Source of the DNA: Spirochaetaceae bacterium
GTDB taxonomy: Bacteria > Spirochaetota > Spirochaetia > Treponematales > Treponemataceae
DNA: 5,585 nt
Assembly (NCBI GenBank): GCA_031272345.1
Contig: JAISTZ010000049.1
Coordinates: forward strand, 1 to 5,585
Direction: 5' to 3'
The notes under the pieces were generated by a model. The model did not search any database and had not been told where the DNA came from. It saw only the letters and a program-made list of their open reading frames with translations. Shown piece after piece: positions 1 to 5,585 of the stretch. Made by a program: the position numbers and the translations under genes. Position 1 is the stretch's first letter. Every line of letters starts with the position of its first letter.

Positions 1-68
1 AGCCAGCGAATAGTCCATCCAAGAACAATCCCCGCAACCGGGAGAGCCAGCCATAGTAGAACAGGCAT
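1..68 (-). CDS. N-terminus of membrane-anchored protein, possibly ribonuclease Y (partial)
   Basis: The window holds only the first 22 codons and two bases of this minus-strand gene; it runs off the left edge. The ATG at 68-66 follows an AAAGGAGA ribosome binding site five bases from its GGAG core, and a near-consensus promoter lies further upstream, so the start is well supported. The peptide begins MPVLLWLALP and ends GWTIRW. It is one hydrophobic stretch with basic and aromatic residues at its end, which looks like an uncleaved membrane anchor with the rest of the protein in the cytoplasm. Ribonuclease Y, the membrane-bound endonuclease of mRNA decay, starts with such a helix before its coiled-coil, KH and HD domains, and a glycine-rich helix ending in arginine/tryptophan resembles that family. 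Twenty-two residues cannot prove this; another single-span protein is possible. The gene call is firm, the product tentative. Confidence 0.65.
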   Translation of the reverse strand, partial: MPVLLWLALPVAGIVLGWTIRW

Positions 69-72
69 AGTG

Positions 73-80
73 TCTCCTTT
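73..80 (-). promoter_or_regulatory. Ribosome binding site of the leftward partial gene
   Basis: Read on the minus strand this is AAAGGAGA, a near-perfect Shine-Dalgarno sequence, with five bases between GGAG and the ATG. It fixes the start of a gene that is otherwise almost entirely outside the window. Confidence 0.8.
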
Positions 81-110
81 TTTGTGTGGTCATTTGGAAT
101 GTTCCGGCAT

Positions 111-139
111 AAAATAACACAAGATGTACACTTTGTCAA
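111..139 (-). promoter_or_regulatory. Sigma-70-type promoter for the leftward gene
   Basis: On the minus strand a perfect TTGACA -35 box (139-134) is separated by exactly 17 bases from a TATTTT -10 box (116-111). Transcription would start near 104, giving a leader of about 35 bases that ends in the strong ribosome binding site at 73-80. No operator-like palindrome overlaps it, so strong, largely constitutive expression is the simplest reading. Confidence 0.65.
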
Positions 140-209
140 CAGAAATAGCGGGCTGATTGGATAAATTTTGCGGAAATTTCGGCTTTTTTTCCTGTTTTTT
201 CCCCCGACC

Positions 210-238
210 TTGCAATTTTTTGCCCGGAATGTCATACT
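210..238 (+). promoter_or_regulatory. Probable dapA promoter
   Basis: TTGCAA (210-215) and CATACT (233-238) are spaced by 17 bases; each departs from the sigma-70 consensus, with the -10 box matching four of six. Transcription would begin near 245, leaving a leader of about 23 bases containing the dapA ribosome binding site. A second -10-like box, GATACT (244-249), lies 11 bases downstream with a poor TTGCCC partner at 220-225. It would give a leader too short to hold the full ribosome binding site comfortably, so the first is preferred. Confidence 0.45.
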
Positions 239-257
239 GGGACGATACTGACACGGC

Positions 258-263
258 GGAGGA
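258..263 (+). promoter_or_regulatory. Ribosome binding site deciding the dapA start
   Basis: GGAGGA lies four bases before the ATG at 268. The reading frame is open upstream to 157 with other ATG codons, but only this start has a good ribosome binding site. It also lies downstream of the predicted promoter and gives a protein of family length. Confidence 0.75.
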
Positions 264-267
264 CTGT

Positions 268-1164
268 ATGACAAAACTCAGGGGCGCCCTCACGGCCCTC
301 ATCACCCCCATGACGGATGACGGCGCCGTCGATTACGACGGGTTTGCCTCCCTGGTTGATTTTCAGATCAGGAACAGCATCTCCGGCCTTGTCCCCCTGG
401 GGACGACCGGGGAGACCCCGACCCTCACGGAGGACGAAGAGGACCGGCTCGCCCGGATAGCGGTGGAGCGGGCCGCCGCCGGGCCCCGCAGGATTCCGGT
501 GATTCTCGGCGCGGGGAGCAACTGCACCAGGGACGCGGTGCGGTATGTGGAGCGGGCCCAGAAGGCCGGGGCGGACTATGCCCTGGTGGTCACCCCCTAC
601 TACAACAAACCCTCCGACGAAGGCATCTACCGGCATTTTAAAGAAGTCGCCAGGCCGGGGATCCCCGTCATCGTGTACAACATCGCCGGCCGCACGGGCA
701 AGAACATTTCCACCCCCCTCATGGAGCGCCTGGCGGACATCCCGGGAATCGCCGGGGTAAAGGAAGCCTCCGGGAGCGTCACCCAGATAATGGAGGTGAT
801 AGAAACCGTGCGCCCGGCCAACCCGGACTTCGCGGTCCTCTCCGGGGACGACGCCCTCACCCTTGCCCTGGTGAGCCTGGGGGGGGACGGAGTCATCTCG
901 GTGGTGTCGAACCTGGCCCCCGCCGAGGTTTCCGCCATGACGGAGGCCGCCCTGGAGGGGGACTTCGAGCGGGCCCGGGGGCTCCACTACAGGCTGCTCC
1001 CCTTCATGCGGGCCGCCTTTGTGGAGACCAATCCCTCTCCCATAAAGTGGGCCTGCGGGCGGAAGGGCCTCCCCGCGGGGGGCCTCAGACTCCCCCTGGT
1101 CCCGGTCACCGGGGGGAGCGAAAAAATCATCGAAGGGGCCATGAAACAGAGCGGCCTCCTGTGA
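268..1164 (+). CDS. dapA: 4-hydroxy-tetrahydrodipicolinate synthase (DapA)
   Basis: This cytoplasmic enzyme condenses pyruvate with aspartate semialdehyde, the first committed step of the diaminopimelate/lysine pathway. The 298-residue product matches the usual length (about 290-300) and should form a TIM barrel. Visible family marks are GTTGE at 45-49 (Thr46 and Thr47 correspond to E. coli Thr44 and Thr45), PYYNKP at 110-115 (Tyr112 for Tyr107), Tyr137 for Tyr133, Arg142 of GRTG for Arg138, and GVKEASG with Lys165, the Schiff-base lysine. All catalytic residues are therefore present. One small deviation is YNIAGRTG, where many family members have proline in place of the alanine. Related N-acetylneuraminate lyase or KDG aldolase activity is less likely because the dipicolinate-type tyrosine and arginine set is intact. 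No other lysine gene is in view. A promoter and a terminator of its own suggest a single-gene unit. Confidence 0.93.
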   Translation: MTKLRGALTALITPMTDDGAVDYDGFASLVDFQIRNSISGLVPLGTTGETPTLTEDEEDRLARIAVERAAAGPRRIPVILGAGSNCTRDAVRYVERAQKAGADYALVVTPYYNKPSDEGIYRHFKEVARPGIPVIVYNIAGRTGKNISTPLMERLADIPGIAGVKEASGSVTQIMEVIETVRPANPDFAVLSGDDALTLALVSLGGDGVISVVSNLAPAEVSAMTEAALEGDFERARGLHYRLLPFMRAAFVETNPSPIKWACGRKGLPAGGLRLPLVPVTGGSEKIIEGAMKQSGLL

Positions 1165-1179
1165 GGGTCAATTTTTTTT
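1153..1179 (+). terminator. Possible weak intrinsic terminator of dapA
   Basis: The arm GGCCTC (1153-1158) can pair with GAGG and TC (1163-1166 and 1168-1169) around a four-base loop, with one bulged G at 1167 and one G-U pair. AA and eight T residues (1172-1179) follow. The stem is short and overlaps the dapA stop codon, so termination may be partial. Its position between dapA and a separate strong promoter supports the assignment. Confidence 0.42.
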
Positions 1180-1192
1180 GGCGCGCCGCGCC
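1180..1192. repeat. Short GC palindrome upstream of the operon promoter
   Basis: GGCGCG and CGCGCC flank a single C, forming a 13-base inverted repeat immediately after a T tract and one base before the -35 box at 1194. The T residues precede it on the plus strand, so it is not a plus-strand terminator hairpin. On the minus strand it is followed by an A run, so it does not terminate there either. It could be an operator half or chance GC-rich sequence. Confidence 0.35.
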
Positions 1193-1193
1193 C

Positions 1194-1223
1194 TTGACTT
1201 GAAACTTTTGTTTTTGGTATACT
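1194..1223 (+). promoter_or_regulatory. Extended -10 promoter of the TPR-greA-glycosyltransferase cluster
   Basis: TTGACT (1194-1199) and TATACT (1218-1223) are 18 bases apart, and TGG directly before the -10 box gives an extended -10 element. Each box matches five of six consensus bases. The expected transcription start, six to eight bases after the -10 box, falls at 1229-1231, which coincides with the ATG of the next gene. Confidence 0.68.
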
Positions 1224-1230
1224 GCACGGG

Positions 1231-2172
1231 ATGGATGCTCAGTGCGAGAGTTCCTTGGTGCAGGCTTACGGGTTTCTAAAGACTGGGGACACGGTCCGGG
1301 CAAAGGCCCTCGTGGAGGACGCCCTCGCCAGGGACTTAAACCAGGCTGAAGTGATTTTTGCGCTGGGGTGTGTCAATTTTTGGGCGGATAAGCTCCCCCG
1401 GCCTTTAGGGGAAACCCCGGAAGAACGGGGGGACTTCCTTATCAACAGTTGGGAGCGGTTCACGGCCTTTGCAGGGGGCGGGGCGGACTACGAGCGGTGC
1501 TTCGGCGCCGTCAGGGCCGGGGTTTTTACCAGGGCTCTGGATGCGTTCCTTGAGGCCCTCAACACCCACCGGGGGGGCAACGAGGGGGAGTTGTACCGCA
1601 AGGCCGGTATATGCCACAAGAAACTGGGGGAATACGAGACCGCCCTGTCCTTTTTGAGCGAGGCCTCGGCCCTTCTGAACGGGGCGCCCCCGGTGCTTGC
1701 GGAAATGGCGGACTGCTACGCCCTGTGCGGCAACGAGCGGGCGGCGAAGGTGCTGTTTCGGGACGCCTTCTTCGCGGATCCTTCGGGGATAGACCTTTCG
1801 TTTCTTGACTGCCAGATGATTGTGGATTTGATCCGGCGGGTAGAAAAAAAAGGCTTTTCCGGCGATGCCCTGGCCGGGTGGATTCCCGTCTACGGGGTGC
1901 TCTACGGCGTGTTCAACATCAAACGCGGCCTGCGCCCCCACGAGGCGGGAAAGCTTTCCCAGGAAATCACCGCCCTGGAGAACGAGCTCAAAGAAGCGGA
2001 GCCCCCCAGGGAGCTCGCCGTGCCAAAGCTCATCAATCATTATTTTTGGTTGATTGACCACCTGGCGGCGTCCCACGCTGAGCGGAGCAGGATAGAACAA
2101 ACCCTGCTGAAAATCAAATTGCTTGACCCGGAAGTGCACAAGCAATACACGGGCGGGCAACCGGGCGCGTGA
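1231..2172 (+). CDS. Tetratricopeptide repeat protein of unknown function
   Basis: The 313-residue product has no signal peptide or convincing membrane span and should be cytoplasmic. TPR-like helical pairs are visible at about residues 7-40, 85-118, 119-152 and 153-186; the third, with LYRKAGICHKKLGEYETALS, is the most typical. Residues 237-256 are charged and may form a coiled coil. A distinctive C-terminal segment contains PKLINHYFWLIDHL (265-278). Seven cysteines are spread through the protein (5, 47, 90, 128, 162, 166, 194), with only 162 and 166 spaced like a metal-ligand pair, which alone proves nothing. TPRs serve as protein-binding scaffolds. The gene ends 22 bases before greA, whose product also carries TPR-like helices, so a link with transcription complexes is possible but inferred. 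The ATG has no Shine-Dalgarno sequence and lies at the predicted transcription start, suggesting a leaderless message. Function is not recognised. Confidence 0.85.
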   Translation: MDAQCESSLVQAYGFLKTGDTVRAKALVEDALARDLNQAEVIFALGCVNFWADKLPRPLGETPEERGDFLINSWERFTAFAGGGADYERCFGAVRAGVFTRALDAFLEALNTHRGGNEGELYRKAGICHKKLGEYETALSFLSEASALLNGAPPVLAEMADCYALCGNERAAKVLFRDAFFADPSGIDLSFLDCQMIVDLIRRVEKKGFSGDALAGWIPVYGVLYGVFNIKRGLRPHEAGKLSQEITALENELKEAEPPRELAVPKLINHYFWLIDHLAASHAERSRIEQTLLKIKLLDPEVHKQYTGGQPGA

Positions 2173-2183
2173 AACGCCGTGTT

Positions 2184-2189
2184 AAGGAG
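2184..2189 (+). promoter_or_regulatory. Ribosome binding site of greA
   Basis: AAGGAG ends five bases before the ATG at 2195. It lies in the 22-base gap after the TPR gene and fixes the start of the long GreA, showing that the N-terminal extension is translated from its own good initiation site. Confidence 0.8.
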
Positions 2190-2194
2190 TATAC

Positions 2195-4936
2195 ATGTCT
2201 GAGGAACTTGTCAAAGAGGAACGTACCCAAGAGGACCTTGCAAAAGAGGAACTCGTTAAATCTGTTCAGGGAATGCTCAACGAGGAAAAATGGACTCGGG
2301 CGGCAATCAGCAATTATTCAAAGACAAATTTTGTCGACCTGGCGGCCATTGTGGAAAAAGCAAAGGCCGGGGACTGTGTTGACGAAGTCAAGGCCGTGTG
2401 CGACGAGCACTTGCAGCACACAAAGAACAGCATCATCGCCCTGTACATTTCGGGCATACTGGCCCTCAAAAAGGGCGCTCTGGACAACGGCGCCCTGGAC
2501 AGCCTGGTCAGCATCTTCCAGGATAACCGCAAGGGCAACATCGTCGTGTACCTCTGCGAGACGATTCTTGCCGAGGACGGGGCCAACAAATTCGCCCTGC
2601 GTACCCTGGCGGGCTGCTACCGGGACGAGGGGAACGACAAGGTCTGGGACATCTACGAGCAGCTCGTCAAGCTTGACCACGAGGACGCGGAAACCGCCCG
2701 GCTCCTTGCGGAGCGGTGCGAAAAAAACGGCGAGCGCCAGGACGCGATCGACTACTACAAAAAGGCCATCTTCCGGTACATCAACCAGAGGATGCTCAAC
2801 CAGGTAAAGGACATCTGGACCAAGCTCATCGCCCTGATTCCGGAGGAGCTGGACTTCTTCTACCACGTCCAGCGCAAGATCGCCAAGGGCATCAGCGAGG
2901 ACAAGAGCGCCCTCATGATGCAGGACCTCTACCAGCAGTATTACAAAAAGAACAAGCGCTGGGACGCGGCCATCGGCATCCTCAAGCTGATTCTGGAGAT
3001 CGACGAAAAGGACTCCTGGGCCCGGAAGGAGCTCATCGAGTGTTACAAGGGCAAATTCGCGAACCACAGCCAACTGGAGGAGTGCATCCGGGTGTCGAAC
3101 CTGTCCCAGGGCTGGCGCAATGTGTTCGAGGCCATCTCGGACTTCGAGAAGCACATCGCCTTTGACGCAAAGAACTACGTGTTCCACCGGTCTTGGGGGG
3201 TCGGCATCATCCTCAAGGTGGAGAACGACCAGATCAAAATAAATTTCGGCAAAAAGAACGGGGTCCGGGAAATGTCCCTCAAGATGGCCGTGAACGCCCT
3301 CTATCCCCTTGCCAGGGACCACATCTGGGTCCTCAAGGCCACCAAGTCCAGGGAAGAACTTGCCGCAAAAATCAAGGACGACAAAACCTGGGCCCTCAAG
3401 ACCATCATCAAAAGCTTCGACAACAACTGCGACTTCAAGCGTATCAAGGGGGAGCTGGTGCCGTCGATCCTTACCCCCTCCGAGTGGACCAGTTGGAGCT
3501 CCGCCGCCCGGAAGATCCTGGACAGCGATTCCTCCTTCGGGGTGAATCCCAACGACATCAACCTGTATTCCGTGCGGGACCACGAGGTGTCCCCGGAGGA
3601 AAAACTCGCCAACGAGTTCAAGGCCCAGAAGCAGTTCTTCGCCCGGATCGACATCCTCATGCGGTTCATCGACGAGGCGGACACCTCCAGCGAGATGTTC
3701 ACCGACATGGTCACCTACTTCGTGCAATACCTCAAGTCCTACAGCGCGGTAACCGAATACGTGATGGCGTCCTTCCTGGTGTTAAAACGGATTCGGGAAG
3801 ACGAAACCATCAACCTGACCCCGGAGATCCCCTGCACCTTCGCGGAGCTCTTCGAGCACGTGGAGAATCCCCGGGAGATGTACCTGAGCCTCAAGGACAC
3901 CAAGAACACCTTCCTCAGGCCGGACTTCCTCACCTACGTCAAGGCCCTGCCCAACTGGGTGGAGATCTACATCGAGCTCTTCCCGTCGGTCCTCAGGAAC
4001 GACATGATCGTCACCCTGGTGAACGACGGCCACGCGGACCGGGTGCGGGACCTGGCACTACAATGCTTCGACAATTTCCGGGACTACCGGGAGGCGGACA
4101 TCTATTTCTTCAAGGAGTGCCAGGACGAGCCCTGGTTCAAGGAGGCGGACATCCCCTACGAGAAGCAGCTCATAACGATGATTCACGTGCTGGAAATCAC
4201 CTTCCGGGAGATCGCCAACCACCTGGAAACCACGGAGAACCGCAAGCTCAACCGGCAGGTGCAGATCCTCCTGTTCAAGAACGACGCCCTCCTCAAGTAC
4301 ATCCTCCAGCACGACGAAGACACGATCACCCGGCTCTATACCCTGGTGGACGACATCAAGGACCTCGACCCGGCCATCAAGATGAACATGCGGAACCGGA
4401 TTCTGGAGAAATTCCCGGACTTCAAGTTCTACGGGGCCGAAGAAAAGACCGCCGCCCCCCAGGGGCTCATCGTTACGGCGAGGATGTACGACGCAAAGAA
4501 GCAGCAGCTCGAGCACATCACCAACGTGGAGATTCCGGAGAACTCCAGGGAAGTGGGGGAAGCCCTGGCCCTGGGGGACCTGCGGGAGAACGCGGAGTAC
4601 AAGGCCGCCAAGGAGCGCCAGGGGCAGCTTTCCACCATGGCGGGGAAGCTCCAGGACGAAATCAACCGGGCCCAGATCTTCGACCCCACCACGATCACCA
4701 CCGTGCGGGTCTCCTTCGGCACGACGGTCACCCTGGAAAACAGGGACACCGGCAAAACCGAGGAATACACCATCCTGGGGCCCTGGGAATCCGACCCGGA
4801 CAACAAAATCATTTCATATATGTCACCCTTCGGGAACGCCATCCTGAACAGCAAGGAAGGGGACGATTTGAATTTCGTCATCAACGAACGGAAGTGCGCA
4901 TATAAGGTAAGGCGGATTGCCGCGGCAAAATTATAG
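2195..4936 (+). CDS. greA: Long spirochaetal transcription elongation factor GreA with N-terminal helical extension
   Basis: GreA enters the RNA polymerase secondary channel and stimulates cleavage of backtracked RNA. The standard GreA part is only the last 150 or so of 913 residues. Its coiled coil spans about 764-830, with the tip motif GDLRENAEY at 794-802; Asp795 and Glu798 match the E. coli catalytic tip residues Asp41 and Glu44. The FKBP-like C-terminal domain spans about 835-910 and includes SFGTTVTLENRDTG and SPFGNAIL. A bacterial GreA is usually near 158 residues, but long forms are known in Treponema, Borrelia and Chlamydia, so this is not a recent fusion error. The extension holds a charged repetitive start (3-22), TPR-like helices at about 75-290, a possible SH3/Tudor-like segment at about 326-370, and a largely helical region to 745. 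It is cytoplasmic. It shares an operon with the upstream TPR gene and the downstream glycosyltransferase. No frameshift or stop interrupts it. What the extension does is unknown. Confidence 0.93.
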   Translation: MSEELVKEERTQEDLAKEELVKSVQGMLNEEKWTRAAISNYSKTNFVDLAAIVEKAKAGDCVDEVKAVCDEHLQHTKNSIIALYISGILALKKGALDNGALDSLVSIFQDNRKGNIVVYLCETILAEDGANKFALRTLAGCYRDEGNDKVWDIYEQLVKLDHEDAETARLLAERCEKNGERQDAIDYYKKAIFRYINQRMLNQVKDIWTKLIALIPEELDFFYHVQRKIAKGISEDKSALMMQDLYQQYYKKNKRWDAAIGILKLILEIDEKDSWARKELIECYKGKFANHSQLEECIRVSNLSQGWRNVFEAISDFEKHIAFDAKNYVFHRSWGVGIILKVENDQIKINFGKKNGVREMSLKMAVNALYPLARDHIWVLKATKSREELAAKIKDDKTWALKTIIKSFDNNCDFKRIKGELVPSILTPSEWTSWSSAARKILDSDSSFGVNPNDINLYSVRDHEVSPEEKLANEFKAQKQFFARIDILMRFIDEADTSSEMFTDMVTYFVQYLKSYSAVTEYVMASFLVLKRIREDETINLTPEIPCTFAELFEHVENPREMYLSLKDTKNTFLRPDFLTYVKALPNWVEIYIELFPSVLRNDMIVTLVNDGHADRVRDLALQCFDNFRDYREADIYFFKECQDEPWFKEADIPYEKQLITMIHVLEITFREIANHLETTENRKLNRQVQILLFKNDALLKYILQHDEDTITRLYTLVDDIKDLDPAIKMNMRNRILEKFPDFKFYGAEEKTAAPQGLIVTARMYDAKKQQLEHITNVEIPENSREVGEALALGDLRENAEYKAAKERQGQLSTMAGKLQDEINRAQIFDPTTITTVRVSFGTTVTLENRDTGKTEEYTILGPWESDPDNKIISYMSPFGNAILNSKEGDDLNFVINERKCAYKVRRIAAAKL
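2201..2260 (+). repeat. Four tandem 15-bp repeats at the 5' end of greA
   Basis: Four contiguous units start at 2201, 2216, 2231 and 2246. Each begins GAGGA and most end in AAA; units 1 and 4 (GAGGAACTTGTCAAA and GAGGAACTCGTTAAA) differ at two positions. Being 15 bases long they keep frame and encode the pentapeptides EELVK, EERTQ, EDLAK and EELVK. The array starts two codons after the greA ATG. Copy changes would not shift the frame. Confidence 0.85.
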
Positions 4937-4961
4937 CCAGGTGTTCAAGAGAGCGCTGCCT

Positions 4962-5585
4962 ATGGAAACGCCGGAGCGGATTCTTATCGTGTACCTAAAA
5001 ACCGGGGGCGGACACATCACCCTGGCCCAGATAATCGCGCAAAAAATCCTTGCCCGGGGTGACGGCGCCGAAGCCGTGCTCAGAAACGGGTTCGCTCCGG
5101 GGCAGTTTTTTTGCCGCTCCCTCTTCGAGACGGGCTACCACCTGACCTCAATCGCCGCCAGGGGGGCCTATTCCCTCTATTACGACATCAATTTGATCCC
5201 CTGGGTCCTGCGGATAACCACGGCCCTGGTGAACTTGCGCACCCGCTACCACCTGCGGCGCATCGTCCGGCGGGAGGGAATCACCCGGATCGTGTGTTTG
5301 CACTTTGCCCTTGGGCCCGGGTGCAGGTTCGCCGCGGACAGGGCCGGGAGGAAGGTGCCCGTGTTCGTCGTGGTGACCGATCCCTTCACGGCCCACCCCT
5401 CGTGGTTCCTGGCGCCCGACGCCCACTACATCGTGTTTTCCCGGGAGCTCAAGACCCACATGCGGGAAAAATTCGGGATCGAGGACGCCCGGATCTTCCC
5501 CTTCGTGCTGAAGGACGAGTACACCCGGCCCCAGGAAACGGAAAGCGCCGGGGGCAAGAAGGGCGTGTTCTCGGTCCTTGTGACA
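4962..5585 (+). CDS. MGDG-synthase/GT28-type glycosyltransferase, N-terminal part (partial)
   Basis: The frame stays open for 208 codons to the window end. The product begins with a beta strand and glycine loop, RILIVYLKTGGGH (6-18), like the GxGH loop of monogalactosyldiacylglycerol synthases and related UDP-sugar transferases (the MurG/GT28 fold). TDPFTAHPSW (139-148) followed by a DAHYIVFSREL strand-helix (153-163) matches the end of the N-terminal acceptor domain in processive diacylglycerol glucosyltransferases. The nucleotide-sugar-binding domain would lie beyond the window. Such enzymes work at the inner face of the cytoplasmic membrane, adding sugars to diacylglycerol; Treponema membranes do contain glycolipids, but the sugar and acceptor here cannot be read. 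The ATG at 4962 has only a weak AAGAGAG upstream; an in-frame GTG at 4941 is an alternative start, adding seven residues. It begins 25 bases after greA with no terminator between, so co-transcription is likely. Confidence 0.8.
   Translation, partial: METPERILIVYLKTGGGHITLAQIIAQKILARGDGAEAVLRNGFAPGQFFCRSLFETGYHLTSIAARGAYSLYYDINLIPWVLRITTALVNLRTRYHLRRIVRREGITRIVCLHFALGPGCRFAADRAGRKVPVFVVVTDPFTAHPSWFLAPDAHYIVFSRELKTHMREKFGIEDARIFPFVLKDEYTRPQETESAGGKKGVFSVLVT

Noticed and set aside
133..165. A plus-strand promoter with TTGTCA and GATAAA upstream of dapA
   Set aside because: The spacer is 21 bases, too long for a normal sigma-70 promoter, and the TTGTCA is better explained as the complement of the minus-strand -35 box.
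179..205. T-rich tracts as a terminator in the divergent region
   Set aside because: No stable hairpin precedes the T runs and no gene reads into them on the plus strand within the window.
157..267. An N-terminal extension of DapA from upstream ATG codons
   Set aside because: It would add 37 residues across T-rich intergenic DNA and both promoter candidates, with no ribosome binding site; the start at 268 has GGAGGA and gives normal length.
232..987. A 251-codon minus-strand frame across dapA
   Set aside because: It has glycine/proline/histidine-rich composition and no motif, and it fully overlaps a gene with an intact active site.
1180..1192. The GC palindrome as an intrinsic terminator
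   Set aside because: The arms leave a loop of at most three bases and the T run is on the 5' side, so neither strand has the hairpin-then-T order.
2318..3727. A 469-codon open frame on the minus strand inside greA
   Set aside because: It lies opposite a gene with clear family motifs, its product is valine/leucine/aspartate-rich in the manner of an antisense reading of GC-rich codons, and no ribosome binding site or domain is seen.
3193..4905. A 570-codon open frame in another plus-strand frame within greA
   Set aside because: The product is rich in G, P, R, H and Q, the usual out-of-frame reading of high-GC third-position codons, and it covers the certain GreA coiled-coil and C-terminal domains.

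Overview
This GC-rich window fits a spirochaete, most likely a Treponema-like organism such as a gut or termite-gut lineage. The main clue is a 913-residue GreA: a normal GreA coiled coil and C-terminal domain sit behind about 750 extra residues, an architecture known from Treponema and Borrelia (Chlamydia also has long GreA forms). A neighbouring TPR protein and a following lipid-glycosyltransferase-type gene fit the same assignment. The placement is inferred from gene content; no marker RNA is present.

Layout: (1) Positions 1-68, minus strand, hold the first 22 codons of a gene whose product begins with a hydrophobic membrane anchor, possibly ribonuclease Y. It has a clear ribosome binding site and a near-consensus promoter. 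(2) Positions 69-267 are a divergent intergenic region carrying that promoter, pyrimidine-rich tracts and a weaker plus-strand promoter. (3) Positions 268-1164 encode dapA (4-hydroxy-tetrahydrodipicolinate synthase), complete with all recognised active-site residues. (4) Positions 1153-1230 hold a modest intrinsic terminator at the dapA stop, a GC palindrome, and a strong extended -10 promoter. (5) Positions 1231-2172 encode a soluble TPR protein whose start codon lies about where transcription should begin, so its mRNA may be leaderless. (6) Positions 2195-4936 encode the long GreA, which opens with four tandem 15-bp repeats and contains a possible SH3/Tudor-like insert. (7) From 4962 to the window end is the N-terminal part of an MGDG-synthase/GT28-type glycosyltransferase.

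The TPR gene, greA and the glycosyltransferase lie on one strand with gaps of 22 and 25 bases and no visible terminator, so they probably form one operon driven from the promoter at 1194-1223. dapA appears to be a separate unit. There is no sign of mobile elements, CRISPR arrays, tRNA or rRNA. The most interesting parts are the modular GreA, its repeat-encoded N-terminus, and the possible leaderless start of the operon.
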